From: an uncultured Prochlorococcus sp.
GTDB taxonomy: Bacteria; Cyanobacteriota; Cyanobacteriia; PCC-6307; Cyanobiaceae
Assembly: GCA_902537445.1 (NCBI GenBank)
Contig: CACBBI010000008.1
Coordinates: forward strand, 1 to 41,996
DNA: 41,996 bases
Direction of reading: 5' to 3'
The translations under genes and the position numbers were made by a program. Below, piece by piece: positions 27,874 through 35,582 of this stretch. Positions within the stretch are counted from its first letter, which is position 1; every line of letters begins with the position of its first letter. The notes beneath the pieces are model-generated. The model ran no database searches, had not been told where the DNA came from, and saw only the letters and a list, made by a program, of their open reading frames with translations.

Positions 27874-28602
27874 ATGTTTAAATTCCTGAAAAATATTATG
27901 AACAATGAGGAGGAAAATTTAACTAATGGTGATTATTCATTACATAGAATATTAAAAACAGATATTAAGAAAGATCCCCATTTAGAAGAAGATGAAATAA
28001 TTTTTGGATGTGGATGTTTCTGGGGAGCGGAAAAATGTTTTTGGAAACTTCCAGGAGTTGTAACAACTTCTGTAGGTTATGCTGGTGGTGAAAAGAACAA
28101 TCCAACTTATTATGAAGTATGTTCTGGCTTAACTGGTCATTCAGAAGTTGTAAGAGTTATATGGGATAAAAGAGAAATAGATGTAAGTGATTTATTAAAA
28201 ATGTTTTGGGAATGTCATGACCCTACTCAAAAAAACAGGCAGGGTAATGATATGGGAACCCAATATAGATCAGCAATATATTTCAAAAATGAAAATAATA
28301 TTAAAACCATATTATCCAGTAAGGAACAATATCAAAAGGAACTAAACAAAAAAAATCTTGGTTTAATTGAAACGGAAATAAAAATGATTGATTCATTTTT
28401 TTATGCGGAACAATACCATCAACAATATCTTGCGTCAGCTGGAAGCAGGCAGTATTGCTCAGCTTCACCTACAAAAGTTAAGTTAGGAGTTTTTAATGGA
28501 AGCAACTTTAAATTAGAAGACCATATTTGGGAAAACTTTAATTGGGAAGTTGACAAGTGTGTATTGAGATCTGATAACAATCCTATAAAAAATAACATTT
28601 AA
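27874..28602 (+). CDS. msrA: Peptide-methionine (S)-S-oxide reductase
   Basis: A 242-residue MsrA that repairs oxidised methionine S-sulfoxide with thioredoxin. The active site is FGCGCFWGAEKCFW with catalytic Cys48 in the GCFWG motif. Further family blocks are TSVGYAGGEKNNPTYYEVCS, GLTGHSEVVRV, NRQGNDMGTQYRSAIYF and AEQYHQQYL. An N-terminal extension of about 40 residues precedes the core, and a roughly 30-residue tail after the QYCSASPTKVK block carries further Cys. No msrB domain is fused. It lies 27 nt upstream of tRNA-Pro. Confidence 0.95.
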   Translation: MFKFLKNIMNNEEENLTNGDYSLHRILKTDIKKDPHLEEDEIIFGCGCFWGAEKCFWKLPGVVTTSVGYAGGEKNNPTYYEVCSGLTGHSEVVRVIWDKREIDVSDLLKMFWECHDPTQKNRQGNDMGTQYRSAIYFKNENNIKTILSSKEQYQKELNKKNLGLIETEIKMIDSFFYAEQYHQQYLASAGSRQYCSASPTKVKLGVFNGSNFKLEDHIWENFNWEVDKCVLRSDNNPIKNNI

Positions 28603-28629
28603 ATCAATCTTATCTTTATAGTAAAAACA

Positions 28630-28703
28630 CGGGGCGTAGCGCAGTTTGGTAGCGCACCACTTTGGGGTAGTGGGGGTCGTGGGTTCAAATCCCGCCGTTC
28701 CGA
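28630..28703 (+). tRNA. tRNA-Pro (anticodon GGG)
   Basis: The 74-nt sequence folds as a standard cloverleaf without intron. The acceptor CGGGGCG pairs with CGTTCCG (two G-U pairs). The D arm is GCGC with loop AGTTTGGTA, the anticodon stem CCACT/AGTGG with loop TTGGGGT puts GGG at 34-36, and the T arm GTGGG-TTCAAAT-CCCGC is followed by discriminator A. CCA is not encoded. A TATAGT hexamer 7 nt upstream (28617-28622) could be its -10. It reads prolyl codons CCC/CCU. Confidence 0.95.
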
Positions 28704-28856
28704 TTACTTATCGTCTTCATTTATAAGGGATTTGTATAATTTATAAGAACTTATTCCTACTGCTATGAATGTAAAAGAAGAAAAAAAAGCTAAAATCAAT
28801 ATAGTTAAATTTGAAACTTCTACTTCACCTAGTTGAAATGATATAAAAATGTTCAT
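28704..28856 (-). CDS. 50-aa single-span membrane microprotein
   Basis: An ATG frame of 50 codons on the minus strand whose stop directly abuts the 3' end of tRNA-Pro. It starts MNIFISFQLGEVEVSNLTIL, has one hydrophobic helix at about residues 16-37 (LTILILAFFSSFTFIAVGIS) and ends YKLYKSLINEDDK. This N-out amphipathic start, one helix, then a charged stromal-like tail is the layout of small cyanobacterial membrane subunits. I cannot name it. It fills most of the 211-bp gap between tRNA-Pro and uppP, and uppP's minus-strand stop is upstream of it. Confidence 0.6.
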   Translation of the reverse strand: MNIFISFQLGEVEVSNLTILILAFFSSFTFIAVGISSYKLYKSLINEDDK

Positions 28857-28914
28857 TAGAAAGAATTTTTTTTAAAACATTAACACAATCACAAAAAAGA
28901 ATTTTCACATCCAA

Positions 28915-29715
28915 TTATAAATTCAAAAGAATTACAACCCCAAAAATAACTCGATAGATAATAAATATTTTCAATCCGTTGGAAGAAAAATACTTTAATA
29001 AGAAATCTATAGCAAATAAAGATGATAAAAATGTCGTAATAAGACCTACAAAAAGAGGTAGGAAACCTAATGAAAAAAAATCATTAAAAGAAGAAATAAA
29101 CTCAACAATCGCTGCAAGAGAGATAGCTGGCATACCTAAAAGAAAAGAAAATTTCGCAGCATCTCCTCTTTCCCATCCTGATATTAGAGCGCTAGAAATA
29201 GTAACCCCCGATCTTGAAACACCCGGAAAAATGGCAAATGCCTGAAAGAAACCTATCAAAAAACTATCTGAATAATTATGATTTTTAATATTAATAGAAC
29301 CTCTTTTCGAACTTTCTGCTAAGTACATAAAAAAAGCCATTAGAAATGAAACCAATGCTATTGATAAATTAGAACGAAGAACGTTTTCAAAAAAAGAAGG
29401 GATAAATATTTTTATACTCCCACCAAGGAAAACAATTGGTATGGTACCAATCAAAACAGACCTTAATAATCTTTCATGTAAGAAATATTCAAGAAATTTT
29501 TTTGAAGATTGACTTCTGAAATTAAAAATATCATTCCTAAAATACCAAGCTATGGCTAGAACGCTTCCAAGTTGAATAGTAGCGGACAAAGATGCTCCAG
29601 GATCATCAATACCTAAAAAAAGAGATATAACTTTTAAATGAGCTGAACTACTTACAGGGATAAATTCCGTCAACCCTTGAATTAATCCATATAAAACAAA
29701 TTTTAAATATTCCAA
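28915..29715 (-). CDS. uppP: Undecaprenyl-diphosphatase (bacitracin resistance protein)
   Basis: A 266-residue polytopic membrane phosphatase that recycles undecaprenyl pyrophosphate to the monophosphate carrier used for peptidoglycan and other envelope polymers. The two active-site repeats are visible: GLTEFIPVSSSAHLKVI at residues 14-30, and FPGVSRSGVTISSALISGWE in the middle. Its length is close to the usual 270. It is divergent from the small secreted protein at 29783. Confidence 0.95.
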   Translation of the reverse strand: MEYLKFVLYGLIQGLTEFIPVSSSAHLKVISLFLGIDDPGASLSATIQLGSVLAIAWYFRNDIFNFRSQSSKKFLEYFLHERLLRSVLIGTIPIVFLGGSIKIFIPSFFENVLRSNLSIALVSFLMAFFMYLAESSKRGSINIKNHNYSDSFLIGFFQAFAIFPGVSRSGVTISSALISGWERGDAAKFSFLLGMPAISLAAIVEFISSFNDFFSLGFLPLFVGLITTFLSSLFAIDFLLKYFSSNGLKIFIIYRVIFGVVILLNL

Positions 29716-29782
29716 AAGTTATTAAATTACCTAATCAATTAATAGCAATTTACATTTAAAAATTAAAAGCTAGTATAGAAAA

Positions 29783-30055
29783 ATGAAAAAAAAATCTATT
29801 TTAATATTATTTTTTCTTTTTTCCATAATCTTTTCTGGTTCTGCGAAAGCTAACTATTGGTTAATAATTGGAACTTATAGACAAGGGCCTGGAGGAAGGC
29901 CAGAGGTTAGTGGAATAACAAGTCCCTCATTACATTCTATTCCCATCAAAGATCTAGATACTTGTAATAAGGCAGGCGAAAAAATTACTAATGAAATATA
30001 CAAACCTGTTTGGCAATTTGATAGTAGATGGACCTGTGTATTTAGAGGCGATTAG
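29783..30055 (+). CDS. small secreted hypothetical protein (90 aa)
   Basis: Residues 1-23 are a clear signal peptide (KKKSILILFFLFSIIFSGSA, then KA before NYW). The 67-residue mature part begins NYWLIIGTYRQGPGGRPEVS and has two Cys (DTCNKAGEKI and WTCVFRGD), which may form a disulphide. The family is not recognised. It is predicted to be periplasmic or lumenal and soluble. An ATG start and its own 67-nt gap to divergent uppP suggest an independent gene. Confidence 0.65.
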   Translation: MKKKSILILFFLFSIIFSGSAKANYWLIIGTYRQGPGGRPEVSGITSPSLHSIPIKDLDTCNKAGEKITNEIYKPVWQFDSRWTCVFRGD

Positions 30056-30063
30056 TAATGAAG

Positions 30064-30198
30064 CTACCTTTTAACATCGTGAGCACAACCATCTCCTTTA
30101 TAGTTTTCACTCTCGTAAAAATCATTTTTTGTCCCAAAATAAACTGTTAACAAAACAAAAGGTAAGCTTAATATAAATAAAATAGTTGTTAAATCCAT
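30064..30198 (-). CDS. 44-aa membrane-anchored microprotein
   Basis: An ATG frame on the minus strand encoding MDLTTILFILSLPFVLLTVY, then FGTKNDFYESENYKGDGCAH and DVKR before TAG. One N-terminal membrane helix (about 4-21) is followed by a hydrophilic tail with a single Cys. The stop is 9 nt from the stop of the convergent 90-aa gene. It is below usual annotation cut-offs, but the clean membrane-then-polar composition and fit in the gap support coding. The function is unknown. Confidence 0.55.
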   Translation of the reverse strand: MDLTTILFILSLPFVLLTVYFGTKNDFYESENYKGDGCAHDVKR

Positions 30199-30260
30199 AG
30201 TGTTAAGTTATTCAAGAAGGTTATGAAAAATAAAATTACAATTTGTTGATTAACTCAAGT

Positions 30261-30386
30261 TTAATAATCTGTGGGTCCTTTAATACCTAGATAAAAGAAG
30301 GCTCCTAAACCAACTAAAAGTAAAACTCCAGCGATAGCAGCGGAAGGAACAAAACCTCCTATAGCAAAGGAAGAAAAATAATACAT
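30261..30386 (-). CDS. 41-aa glycine/alanine-rich single-span membrane microprotein
   Basis: An ATG frame encoding MYYFSSFAIGGFVPSAAIAG, then VLLLVGLGAFFYLGIKGPTD and a final Tyr. The helix at about residues 15-34 is Gly/Ala/Leu-rich, like helices that pack tightly in photosynthetic or NDH-1 complexes. Base composition inside the frame is noticeably less AT-rich than the flanking spacer, as expected for coding sequence. I do not recognise a named family. It is the second of two tandem minus-strand microgenes, 62 nt upstream of the 44-aa one. Confidence 0.6.
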   Translation of the reverse strand: MYYFSSFAIGGFVPSAAIAGVLLLVGLGAFFYLGIKGPTDY

Positions 30387-30475
30387 CTATAAAACTAAAA
30401 CTAGTTTGATGATATCAATAAAAAATAAGTATTTGTAAAAAATTTTGACTCGAAGACAATCAGATAATATCTGTT

Positions 30476-30703
30476 CTATGCCACTAAAGTCGAATCTTCG
30501 TTATCAACTGAAATTCTCATTCTCTCTTCCAACTTAGGGCCATATAATTCATTTCCCCAGATTTCAACTCTTGAATCATTTGGGGCCATAAAAGTAAGAA
30601 CGTCAGTGGGAAATAAAACTCTCTCTAAAAAAAAATTTGATGGGCCAATACACCTCAAGACAACCATCCTACAGCCTTCATTTTTGTAAGAAAACTCAAC
30701 CAT
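30476..30703 (-). CDS. DUF1830 family protein
   Basis: A 75-residue soluble protein of the cyanobacterial DUF1830 family. It has FSYKNEGCRMVVLRCIGPSN at residues 4-23, then the conserved FFLERVLFPTDVLTFMAP core and RVEIWGNELYGP, with a charged end. Its function is unknown. The start is ATG. It is the third minus-strand gene in a stretch of small genes and is separated from the glycerate kinase gene by a 92-nt gap. Confidence 0.75.
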   Translation of the reverse strand: MVEFSYKNEGCRMVVLRCIGPSNFFLERVLFPTDVLTFMAPNDSRVEIWGNELYGPKLEERMRISVDNEDSTLVA

Positions 30704-30795
30704 CCTTAAATAGCAAAAATATATTTAATTAAACACTATTAAGAGCTGATAAAAATGTATAAAAAATTACTGAAAAAAAAGAAATTCAGAAAATG

Positions 30796-31740
30796 CTACA
30801 AATTCAATCCAGCCTCAACTAAATTTCTTTCTTGATCAATTAATAAAAGCGCGTAAGATTCTATAAAATCAAAACTTTTGTGAGGAATTGAGACATTAAG
30901 CATTCTCAAGAAATTAGATAATTTTTCATCTTTAAGGGCGTTACCTTTCTGTAAAAACATTTCTTTTTCCTGATTTGTTTTCCATATATTCATATATTCA
31001 ATATTCAAGGGCTTTAAGTGCCAAACATTGTCTACTAAAGTCCAAATATCTAAATATTCGATTAGATTATTTTGAATTTTTAATACATAAGATGATTCAT
31101 GAGGACTCAAATTTGTTGTATTTATGAGTCGATCATTAATGTCAATAGAATAAGGTTTTATTCCCAGAAACCATCCCTCAAGAATTAATAAATCAGGATT
31201 ATCTAATCTCCAATGAGATCTATCTCCTAAACCATTTCTTAAAGATTTATCGAAAACTGGTACATTTAATTCTCCATTTATCTTCCAATTTAATAATTTT
31301 TCATGCATTAATTTTACTGAGTGACTTCCAGGAAACCCTCTAGAAACATTCCAAGGGTTATTCTTAATTGCTAATTTCATTTCATTTGAAGGGAGATAAA
31401 AGTCGTCAATTGAAATAACCGCAATTTTGAAATTTAATTTTAGCGATATAGCTTCGAGCCATTTACCAAGTGTTGTTTTACCTGTACCAGGCAGAGCTGA
31501 GATTCCAATAATTTTTCTATCAGAAAAATTATTTTGAAATTTATAAGCCTGAGATAAAAGAGGTAAAGCCAAACCCCAAATCCAATCATCATTTACTTTA
31601 TTGTTCCAATATTGATCAATTGAAAGAATGTTTCTTTTATTATTCCAAAAATTGAACCAATCATCCATGGATTCCCAACCAATATCAATAATTAATTTTT
31701 CAAATTTATCAAGAGGAAAATTAATATCTAAATCTTTCAT
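30796..31740 (-). CDS. D-glycerate 3-kinase-like P-loop kinase
   Basis: A 314-residue P-loop kinase of the plant/cyanobacterial glycerate kinase type. Walker A is SALPGTGKTTLG (81-92), ISIDDFYLPSNEM (110-122) is the Walker B-like substrate site, and SRGFPGSHSVKLM, GDRSHW and ILEGWFLGIKP are further family blocks. The family makes 3-phosphoglycerate from glycerate, classically in photorespiration. Here it is the last gene of a tight operon (4 nt after the HAD gene), where its substrate may be glycerate released from glucosylglycerate. The family call is firm; the pathway link is inferred. Confidence 0.85.
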   Translation of the reverse strand: MKDLDINFPLDKFEKLIIDIGWESMDDWFNFWNNKRNILSIDQYWNNKVNDDWIWGLALPLLSQAYKFQNNFSDRKIIGISALPGTGKTTLGKWLEAISLKLNFKIAVISIDDFYLPSNEMKLAIKNNPWNVSRGFPGSHSVKLMHEKLLNWKINGELNVPVFDKSLRNGLGDRSHWRLDNPDLLILEGWFLGIKPYSIDINDRLINTTNLSPHESSYVLKIQNNLIEYLDIWTLVDNVWHLKPLNIEYMNIWKTNQEKEMFLQKGNALKDEKLSNFLRMLNVSIPHKSFDFIESYALLLIDQERNLVEAGLNL

Positions 31741-31744
31741 CTTT

Positions 31745-32542
31745 CTAACTTAAATCTCGCTTATTAATAAATTTATTGATTTCATTTTTCCAACCATATC
31801 CATTTGGTTCAGAAGCCAAAGTAAATTCCAAATCTTTTAATTGATCTAGTAAATTTAAGTTAGGTCCATCTGTTCCAGGAATAACTATTTTAATATCTGA
31901 GTTTAAAAGTAGAGGCAAATCATTTGGAGAATCGCCTAAACCTATAATTTCAATATTATGAACATTAGAATATTCTTTAAGAACATTTATTGCCTTCCCT
32001 TTATTCGATTTTGTGGATAATAAGTGACTCATTCTATTGCCCTTAAAAATATCAACATTGAATTTTTTACAACAGATGTTAATTTTTTCTTCTAAATAAC
32101 TCGGCGGATTTAAAAAAGGCATGCTCCAGTGCCTATCACGCATTAGGTTCAATGAGTTGCCTACTAAACCTGTAAGCTGAGTGGCTTCTTGGTCAGTGAG
32201 ATTATTAAGAGGAGTAAGTTTGTAATCAATTTCTTTAGAAATGAAATTTAAGATTTCTTCAAGAGATTCGTATTTTATTCCAAGAATAATTTCTCCATTT
32301 ACTCTTTTTAAAGATTCACCATATATTGCCGCACCATTCTCAACAATATAAGGATCCGTCAAGTTAAGTTCCTTTCTAATAACTTTTACTTCAGAAGCGG
32401 TTTTGCTTGTACAAAGAATTACGGGTATAGATAATTTTTGTAGTTTTTTTATAGTTTCTTTAGCAGGTGATAAATCATATGAGTGATCCATTAAAGTACC
32501 ATCCACATCACTTACTACCCAAATAGAAGAATTTTCTATCAT
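31745..32542 (-). CDS. gpgP: HAD phosphatase of the MPGP/GPGP type (glucosyl-3-phosphoglycerate phosphatase)
   Basis: A 265-residue HAD hydrolase with a Cof-type cap, resembling mannosyl-3-phosphoglycerate phosphatases. Seen are motif I VVSDVDGTLMDHSYDLSPA (nucleophile Asp12, Asp14), motif II VILCTSKTASEV, VENGAAIYG, the basic HLLSTKSNKGKAINVL, and motif IV IIGLGDSPNDLPLL. It should release phosphate from glucosyl-3-phosphoglycerate to give glucosylglycerate. Context supports this over the mannosyl form: gpgS is 1.8 kb away and divergent. It sits 2 nt after the GH13 gene and 4 nt before the kinase. Confidence 0.82.
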   Translation of the reverse strand: MIENSSIWVVSDVDGTLMDHSYDLSPAKETIKKLQKLSIPVILCTSKTASEVKVIRKELNLTDPYIVENGAAIYGESLKRVNGEIILGIKYESLEEILNFISKEIDYKLTPLNNLTDQEATQLTGLVGNSLNLMRDRHWSMPFLNPPSYLEEKINICCKKFNVDIFKGNRMSHLLSTKSNKGKAINVLKEYSNVHNIEIIGLGDSPNDLPLLLNSDIKIVIPGTDGPNLNLLDQLKDLEFTLASEPNGYGWKNEINKFINKRDLS

Positions 32543-32544
32543 TT

Positions 32545-34305
32545 TTATAAAGCACTAAGCCAAATAACTTGAAAAGGTTCAAGACTAATATTTTTGCAAT
32601 TGTATTTAGTGGAGGTTAAAAAATCATGGGTATTGAAATCATTATCAATTATTTTTGGCAGATCATTATCATTCAATTGATAATTAATTTTATTTTCAGT
32701 CATATTATGTATTGCAAAAACAGACTCAGGGCCTTTTCCTCTTTTGATTACAACAATATCACTTCTACCATTAGACAAACATTTCATTTGTGAACAAGGG
32801 TGAAATTGCTTTAATTCTGATCTGACATCCATAGCATTACGAAGATATTTTAAGTTTTTATTAGCATTAGATTCAGGATTATTTAAAACAGCTGAAAGAT
32901 TTTCTGATTTAAACTTTTCTCTGTTTAGATCTCTTCTTTGACCTGTCATAGAAAAACTTTTGATATCATTTTCTGAAGCTAGTAATGCTGGCAAATAAAA
33001 TGCAGGGACCCCTTTCAGAGCCATTACTAATAGTTGACTCAAAATAAATCTCTCATATTGAAATCTTTTAGCGTCTCTACTAGAGTCTTCCATTGCACTC
33101 CACCAACTGATATTCAATTCATAAGGCTTATCATCACCATTTGATAAACGTCTATGACTTACTAATCCTCCTCTTTTCTCACAATTAATTAATAAATCCT
33201 TAATTCTCTGCTCATTCATTAAACCCTCAAGAGCTCTTAGCCCAACACCATCGTGCGATGCAGTGAAATTAAATAATGTAGTATCTTCAGGTAATATGGG
33301 CCAATCAAAAATCCATGAGTTTAGAATATCAGCTCTTGAAGTAATGATTGCCTCTAGGAGAAGAGGAGGCAATGGGAAATTATATGCCATGTGGGCTTCA
33401 TCATCAGGGATGAGATAAGAAAGATTCTCCTTCTGAGGAACATTGGTTTCTGTTATTAAAACGCCATCATCAAGAAGATTATTTAAAAGAACTCTTAAGA
33501 GTTTCACAATTGAATGTGCTTTAGGTAAATGTAAGCATGTAGTCCCTGATTCCTTCCAAATAAAACCTACAGCATCAAGCCTTAACCATTTAATTCCATT
33601 AGATAAATAAGTAGTAATTAAATTTAAGAACTCAAGAGTCATTTTAGGATTATGCCAATTCAAATCAATTTGATCTGGCCCAAAAGTTGTCCAAACTTGT
33701 TTAGGGCCATCATCAGTATTTATTTGAGAAAACAAAGAGGAACTTCTAGGCCTAACTACATTTGACCAGTCAAGATTTTGTTTCGGTGAAAAAACATTTG
33801 ATATACCAGGTTCTTGGGATTTAATAAATTGTTGAACCCATGGGTGAGATGATGAGACATGGTTTAGTACTAAATCAGCCATTAAATCATGATTTTTAGA
33901 AATACTTTTGAGATCATCCCAACCACCAAATTTTTCTTCTAGGGAATCATAACTTGAAACTGCGAAACCTCCATCGCTTGTGGATTTCAGAAAAGGAAGA
34001 ATATGTACAACTTTAGAAAGGCTGCCAAAATGTTTACTTAACAACTTCCTAAGAGTTATTAATGTTGCCTCGCCATTTTTATAAATACTATCTGCATAAG
34101 TTATCAAAACTGAATGAGATTCATTCCACCTTTCTTTATCTCTTATTTCTTCATAAGCAGATTTCTCTGAGAAATCATCTAAAATCTGTAATAATTGGTT
34201 TGAAATAAAATTAATTTCTTCTGTAGTATGATTTGAATAAATTGTTTTTAACAATTTATCAATTTTTAATCTATCTAATTTTTTCTCTGAATCAATTTGC
34301 TTCAC
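32545..34305 (-). CDS. GH13 sucrose-phosphorylase-like enzyme, possibly glucosylglycerate phosphorylase
   Basis: A 586-residue alpha-amylase-fold enzyme of the sucrose phosphorylase group (GH13 subfamily 18). The beginning of the barrel is HILPFLKSTSDGGFAVSSYD. Catalytic residues are Asp244 (WLRLDAVGFIWKE, nucleophile), Glu286 (LITETNVPQ, acid/base) and Asp352 (TASHDGVGLRALEG). The subfamily includes sucrose, sucrose-6-phosphate, glucosylglycerol and glucosylglycerate phosphorylases. With gpgP, glycerate kinase and gpgS next door, phosphorolysis of glucosylglycerate to glucose-1-phosphate plus glycerate is the best-fitting reaction, but sucrose cannot be excluded. It is the first gene of the operon and divergent from gpgS. 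Confidence 0.85.
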   Translation of the reverse strand: MKQIDSEKKLDRLKIDKLLKTIYSNHTTEEINFISNQLLQILDDFSEKSAYEEIRDKERWNESHSVLITYADSIYKNGEATLITLRKLLSKHFGSLSKVVHILPFLKSTSDGGFAVSSYDSLEEKFGGWDDLKSISKNHDLMADLVLNHVSSSHPWVQQFIKSQEPGISNVFSPKQNLDWSNVVRPRSSSLFSQINTDDGPKQVWTTFGPDQIDLNWHNPKMTLEFLNLITTYLSNGIKWLRLDAVGFIWKESGTTCLHLPKAHSIVKLLRVLLNNLLDDGVLITETNVPQKENLSYLIPDDEAHMAYNFPLPPLLLEAIITSRADILNSWIFDWPILPEDTTLFNFTASHDGVGLRALEGLMNEQRIKDLLINCEKRGGLVSHRRLSNGDDKPYELNISWWSAMEDSSRDAKRFQYERFILSQLLVMALKGVPAFYLPALLASENDIKSFSMTGQRRDLNREKFKSENLSAVLNNPESNANKNLKYLRNAMDVRSELKQFHPCSQMKCLSNGRSDIVVIKRGKGPESVFAIHNMTENKINYQLNDNDLPKIIDNDFNTHDFLTSTKYNCKNISLEPFQVIWLSAL

Positions 34306-34323
34306 TTTGAAAAAATCATCGAA

Positions 34324-34333
34324 GTATTAATAC
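34324..34333. promoter_or_regulatory. palindrome GTATTAATAC in the gpgS/GH13 divergent promoter gap
   Basis: A perfect 10-bp palindrome in the 50-nt gap between two divergent genes of the same pathway, so a protein bound here could affect both. GTA and TAC half-sites with a 4-nt spacer do not fit the NtcA consensus (8-nt spacer). No regulator can be named. Short AT-rich palindromes are frequent in this genome. Confidence 0.3.
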
Positions 34334-34355
34334 CATTCTGCACATCAATTAGAAA

Positions 34356-35582
34356 ATGGACTTTCAACAAGGTTTAATCACAACAATACATGAATATGGA
34401 GTTACAGGAAATTTACTTAAAGAATTAAACAAAAGTCTTAAAAGAAGATCAACTAGCATTTTAATACCTTGCTTATATGAAGAGTTTGAGCGTCCAGCAT
34501 TAAAAGATATAAGAGAAGTTTTAAAAAACCTTACAGGCTTAAATGAATTAGTAATTGCTCTCTCTGCAAAAACTGTTGAGCAGGTTAAGGCAGCAAAATC
34601 ATTTTTTGACTCAATGCCATTCCCAGTTCACGTTCAATGGACTAATTCTCCCTCCGTAATTGAGCTATTAAAAAGCCAAGAAAAAAATGGATTAGAACTT
34701 CTAGGAACTCCAGGTAAAGGATGGGCTGTATGGCAAGGCATAGGAGTTGCGACTAGAAAATCAGAAGTTGTTGCTCTTTTTGATGCTGATATAAGAACTT
34801 TTAGTCCTTTATATCCTTCAAGAATGATACTTCCCCTTCTGGATGAATCATATGGAATATCATATGTAAAAGCTTTTTACAGTAGATTATCTCTAGAAAC
34901 AAATCAATTGCAAGGTAGAGCAACAAGATTATTCGTGGGTCCTTTATTAGCAAGTCTTGAGCAGTTAGTTGGTAAGGGTCCTTTTTTACAATATCTTCAA
35001 TCATTTAGATATCCATTGGCAGGTGAGTTTGCTTTTACTAAAGACCTAGCTATGAATTTAAGAATACCTTGTGACTGGGGTTTAGAGATAGGTTTATTAT
35101 CAGAGGTTTATAGAAACGTAAGGACCTCCAAAATAGCCCAGGTTGACCTAGGTTTATTTGATCATAAACATAAGAATATTGGAGATTCTTCTAAAGAAGG
35201 ATTGCAAAAAATGTGTACAGAAATACTTTCAAGTGTTTTAAGAGGTCTCATGGAGCATCAAGCCGAGACCTTAACTAGCACTCAACTAGCAACTTTAGAA
35301 GTTCTCTACAAAAGAGTTGGAGAAGATCGGGTAAAACAATTTGGATTAGATTCAGCAGTTAATCAACTTCCATACGACAGGCACGAAGAAGAATTATCAG
35401 TTCAAAAGTTTGCGAAACTATTAAGACCTGCTACAGAAGATTATCTAGCTTGTCCTACAACACTTCAATTACCAAGTTGGTCAAGAGTTCTATCTTGTGA
35501 GAACAAACTGCAAGAAGATTTAGCTATTGCGGGGTCAAAAGACATAAAGATAAGTGAAAAAGAATTAATTAAAAACTTCTAA
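34356..35582 (+). CDS. gpgS: Glucosyl-3-phosphoglycerate synthase
   Basis: A 408-residue GT-A glycosyltransferase of the GpgS (GT81) type. It moves glucose from an NDP-glucose to 3-phosphoglycerate, the first step to glucosylglycerate. Residues 34-46 ([13 protein letters not shown]) form the nucleotide-binding start. The metal-binding DxD is [10 protein letters not shown] with Asp143 and Asp145. [19 protein letters not shown] and [13 protein letters not shown] are acceptor-side blocks, and [10 protein letters not shown] is also typical. The product is a compatible solute that replaces nitrogenous osmolytes in marine picocyanobacteria. Its stop overlaps that of convergent ureC by 3 nt. Confidence 0.93.
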   Translation: MDFQQGLITTIHEYGVTGNLLKELNKSLKRRSTSILIPCLYEEFERPALKDIREVLKNLTGLNELVIALSAKTVEQVKAAKSFFDSMPFPVHVQWTNSPSVIELLKSQEKNGLELLGTPGKGWAVWQGIGVATRKSEVVALFDADIRTFSPLYPSRMILPLLDESYGISYVKAFYSRLSLETNQLQGRATRLFVGPLLASLEQLVGKGPFLQYLQSFRYPLAGEFAFTKDLAMNLRIPCDWGLEIGLLSEVYRNVRTSKIAQVDLGLFDHKHKNIGDSSKEGLQKMCTEILSSVLRGLMEHQAETLTSTQLATLEVLYKRVGEDRVKQFGLDSAVNQLPYDRHEEELSVQKFAKLLRPATEDYLACPTTLQLPSWSRVLSCENKLQEDLAIAGSKDIKISEKELIKNF

